From: an uncultured Clostridia bacterium
Lineage (GTDB): Bacteria > Bacillota > Clostridia > Christensenellales > DTU072
NCBI GenBank assembly: GCA_944350065.1
Contig: CALVOD010000068.1
Span: 1 to 7,029 of the forward strand
Reading direction: 5' to 3'
Length of the DNA: 7,029 nt
In this document: positions 6,842 to 7,029 of the stretch, piece by piece
Position numbering within the stretch: the stretch's first letter is position 1
How the letters are laid out: each line of letters begins with the position of its first letter
Notes under the pieces: generated by a model
The model's input: only the letters and a program-made list of their open reading frames with translations
What the model was told of the DNA's origin: nothing
The model's database searches: none
Program-made: the position numbers and the translations under genes

Positions 6842-6874
6842 GCGAATTACTCAACTTTTCCGATTAAATTCGCT
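6841..6874. promoter_or_regulatory. Inverted repeat between divergent promoters, candidate operator
   Basis: AGCGAATT at 6841-6848 is matched by its exact reverse complement AATTCGCT at 6867-6874, with an 18-base spacer. The left arm touches the upstream edge of the secG -35 box, and the right arm ends ten bases before the -35 box of the rightward promoter. The placement suits a dimeric regulator, but an 8-bp repeat could be chance in a short AT-rich region. Confidence 0.35.
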
Positions 6875-6884
6875 CGGGCAAATA

Positions 6885-6913
6885 TTGACTTATACGCCCT
6901 CGTGGAGTATCAT
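6885..6913 (+). promoter_or_regulatory. Predicted sigma-A promoter of the rightward gene
   Basis: TTGACT at 6885-6890 is followed after exactly 17 bases by TATCAT at 6908-6913. Both boxes are 5/6 matches to consensus. Transcription would start near 6920, giving a leader of about 27 bases that carries the ribosome binding site of the next gene. Confidence 0.7.
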
Positions 6914-6946
6914 AAATTATAAACTAAAGAACGGAGGAACCTTTTT

Positions 6947-7029
6947 ATGCCCGAAAGTTTCGTATCGGTATACGTGCTCGGCGCGATAATAGCCGCGATC
7001 ATCATAGCGATGTCGGTTGTTTTTCTCGT
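6947..7029 (+). CDS. N-terminus of an unidentified membrane protein (partial, cut by window edge)
   Basis: This is the only plus-strand gene supported here. An ATG at 6947 follows GGAGG (6933-6937) with a 9-base spacer and a good promoter. The 27 visible residues begin MPESFVSVYV and continue as an unbroken hydrophobic stretch rich in Ile, Ala and Val from about residue 5 to 27. That is consistent with a first membrane segment or an uncleaved signal anchor. The frame is open to the window end. The family cannot be recognised from so little sequence. Confidence 0.7.
   Translation, partial: MPESFVSVYVLGAIIAAIIIAMSVVFL

Noticed and set aside
6918..6923. TATAAA as an alternative -10 for the rightward gene
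   Set aside because: No -35-like hexamer lies 16-18 bases upstream, while TATCAT at 6908 pairs with TTGACT at exactly 17 bases.

Overview
The window looks like an ordinary chromosomal segment from a Firmicutes-type bacterium, most likely an uncultured gut-type Clostridia. The reasons are strong GGAGG-type ribosome binding sites, AT-rich promoters close to the sigma-A consensus, a MetA with the acetyl-transfer glutamate typical of Bacillus-like enzymes, and the overall look of the proteins. Base composition is near-balanced in genes and AT-rich between them. The lineage is an inference from these traits only. Coding density is high, nearly everything is on the minus strand, and I see no mobile element, CRISPR array, tRNA or rRNA.

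Reading in the direction of transcription (right to left), the layout starts with a divergent promoter region (about 6748-6946). It fires leftward into secG and rightward into a membrane protein cut off by the window edge. secG (6478-6747) forms its own short unit, ended by a strong intrinsic terminator at 6416-6445. The promoter for the next gene, smpB, overlaps that terminator. From smpB a tightly packed run follows on the minus strand: smpB, metY, metA, recF, argS, a PHP-domain phosphatase of the histidinol-phosphatase family, and the first codons of one more gene at the left edge. Gaps between these genes are 50, 13, -1, 15, 1 and 30 bases, so they are probably co-transcribed.

The functions are mostly housekeeping: protein export (SecG), ribosome rescue (SmpB), DNA gap repair (RecF) and arginine charging of tRNA (ArgS). 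The clearest functional pair is metY-metA. MetA carries Glu at position 111, which predicts acetyl-CoA use. MetY is a full-length O-acetylhomoserine sulfhydrylase-type enzyme. Together they would make homocysteine by direct sulfhydrylation of homoserine.

I found no convincing undescribed system. The points worth a second look are the unusual operon composition (recF away from dnaN/gyrB, methionine genes beside smpB), the terminator/promoter overlap between secG and smpB, an inverted repeat placed exactly between the two divergent promoters, and the lack of room for a standard SAM riboswitch directly ahead of the methionine genes.
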